In this document: positions 63,605 through 64,000 of the stretch, in pieces
Position numbering within the stretch: position 1 is the first letter of the stretch
Layout: each line of letters opens with the position of its first letter
Notes under the pieces: model-generated
Databases searched by the model: none
What the model was told of the DNA's origin: nothing
Seen by the model: the letters and a program-made list of their open reading frames with translations, nothing else
From: Pedobacter frigiditerrae
GTDB lineage: Bacteria > Bacteroidota > Bacteroidia > Sphingobacteriales > Sphingobacteriaceae
Reading direction: 5' to 3'
DNA: 64,000 nt
NCBI RefSeq assembly: GCF_004331645.1
Contig: NZ_SJSK01000002.1
Span: 620,001-684,000 of the forward strand
Made by a program: the position numbers and the translations under genes

Positions 63605-63778
63605 TTAAGTTGAAATGTTCTTGATTCTCAAATCTCACATCTCAATAGTCATATCTTTAAAGGTTGGTGCTCCAGTCAACGCACCTGACTCGGAGCTTAA
63701 CCAACCTAAATTTTTCTTATTTATTAATTAAAATGCTGTAGACAACGTGTCTCAATTCTCACATCTCAATTCGCATAT

Positions 63779-64000
63779 CTATTTATTTATTTCTATAATA
63801 TCATATTGGTTAAACTGATCGTAAGACGATGTAATTACTTCTTCGTCTTTTTTTAATCCTTCAAGCACTTCGTAATACAAGTAGTTTTTACGACCAATTT
63901 TTACGTTTCTTTTCGTTGCTTTTCCATTATTCACAACAAACACCCAACTTCCACCTGTGCTTTGGAAAAACTGCCCTTGTGCCAACAAAAGTGATTTACT
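63779..64000 (-). CDS. Efflux periplasmic adaptor (MacA/HlyD type), C-terminal end
   Basis: The last ~73 residues of a membrane-fusion protein; the rest lies beyond base 64000. The frame is open to the edge (S-K-S-L-L-A-Q-G-Q-F-F), so an internal TTG should not be taken as the start. The segment GGSWVFVVNNGKATKRNVKIGRKN and the DEEVITSSYDQF stretch are the C-terminal beta-barrel/MP domain typical of RND- and MacA-type adaptors (GS.VFVV..GKA..R.V..G). In MacAB pumps this protein bridges the permease to the outer-membrane channel, so the array probably exports cargo across the envelope. TolC is not visible. Confidence 0.85.
   Translation of the reverse strand, partial: SKSLLLAQGQFFQSTGGSWVFVVNNGKATKRNVKIGRKNYLYYEVLEGLKKDEEVITSSYDQFNQYDIIEINK

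Noticed and set aside
44586..64000. Reading the array as a Lol lipoprotein-release system (LolCDE)
   Set aside because: The permeases have two FtsX halves and eight helices and are about 790 residues long, and an adaptor is present, which fits MacAB-type pumps better than the ~400-residue LolC/E.

Overview
The window looks like a chromosomal segment of a Bacteroidota bacterium of the family Sphingobacteriaceae, most likely Pedobacter or a close relative (inference). Supporting signs are SusC/SusD pairs, signal peptides ending in ...AQ, Bacteroidota-type -7 boxes (TAnnTTTG) in place of sigma70 boxes, a lack of clear Shine-Dalgarno sequences, and housekeeping proteins of Bacteroidota type (a Rho with a long disordered insert, DUF2851 next to PspC, an FtsK-LolA pair). 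No rRNA, CRISPR array, phage or intact insertion sequence is visible.

Region 1 (1-15.6 kb, all minus strand) is a polysaccharide-utilisation locus. A four-gene enzyme operon runs GH35 beta-galactosidase, GH27 alpha-galactosidase, M60-type metallopeptidase, GH95-like hydrolase, and ends in a strong terminator. It is followed by a second operon: SusC, SusD, FAS1 lipoprotein, DUF5007-like lipoprotein, and a second SusC cut by the window edge. Both operons carry a pair of identical palindromes, CAAACGTTTG, upstream. These look like operators of one LacI-type regulator whose gene is not in the window. The enzyme set and the glycopeptidase-like protease suggest a galactosylated, possibly fucosylated, glycoprotein as substrate (inference).

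Region 2 (15.6-17.1 kb) is a small rearranged patch. It holds an 11-bp tandem repeat inside an inverted repeat, a DUF2200 gene, an intact tRNA-Leu(GAG), a GIY-YIG nuclease gene broken by a stop codon, and a second, dead copy of the tRNA. The dead copy has the interspersed palindrome CCCGATAGCTATCGGG in both its D-loop and its T-loop.

Region 3 (17-44.5 kb) is mostly core genome: a PhnP-like hydrolase, lolA, ftsK, an ankyrin protein, pspC, DUF2851, an EamA transporter, pyrF, rho, pssA, an Hpt protein, folK, sppA, a PolX-like PHP protein with an apparently dead polymerase palm, a glycosyltransferase, a SixA-like phosphatase, a cupin, mepB, an AMP nucleosidase, clpX, clpP, tig, tRNA-Leu(UAG), a BtuF-like protein and an S41 peptidase. 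Intergenic spaces hold several short interspersed repeat families.

Region 4 (44.6-64 kb, all minus strand) is the most unusual part. It is a tandem array of seven paralogous MacB/FtsX-type permeases of about 790-806 residues, with two LolD/MacB-type ATPases and the C-terminal end of a MacA/HlyD-type adaptor. The permeases fall into visibly related neighbours (P3/P4, P5/P6, P1/P2, and a lone P7). Four spacers in the array are copies of one ~95-bp sequence ending in a palindrome at the upstream stop codon. The array appears to have grown by repeated tandem duplication. Its transported substrate cannot be read from the sequence.
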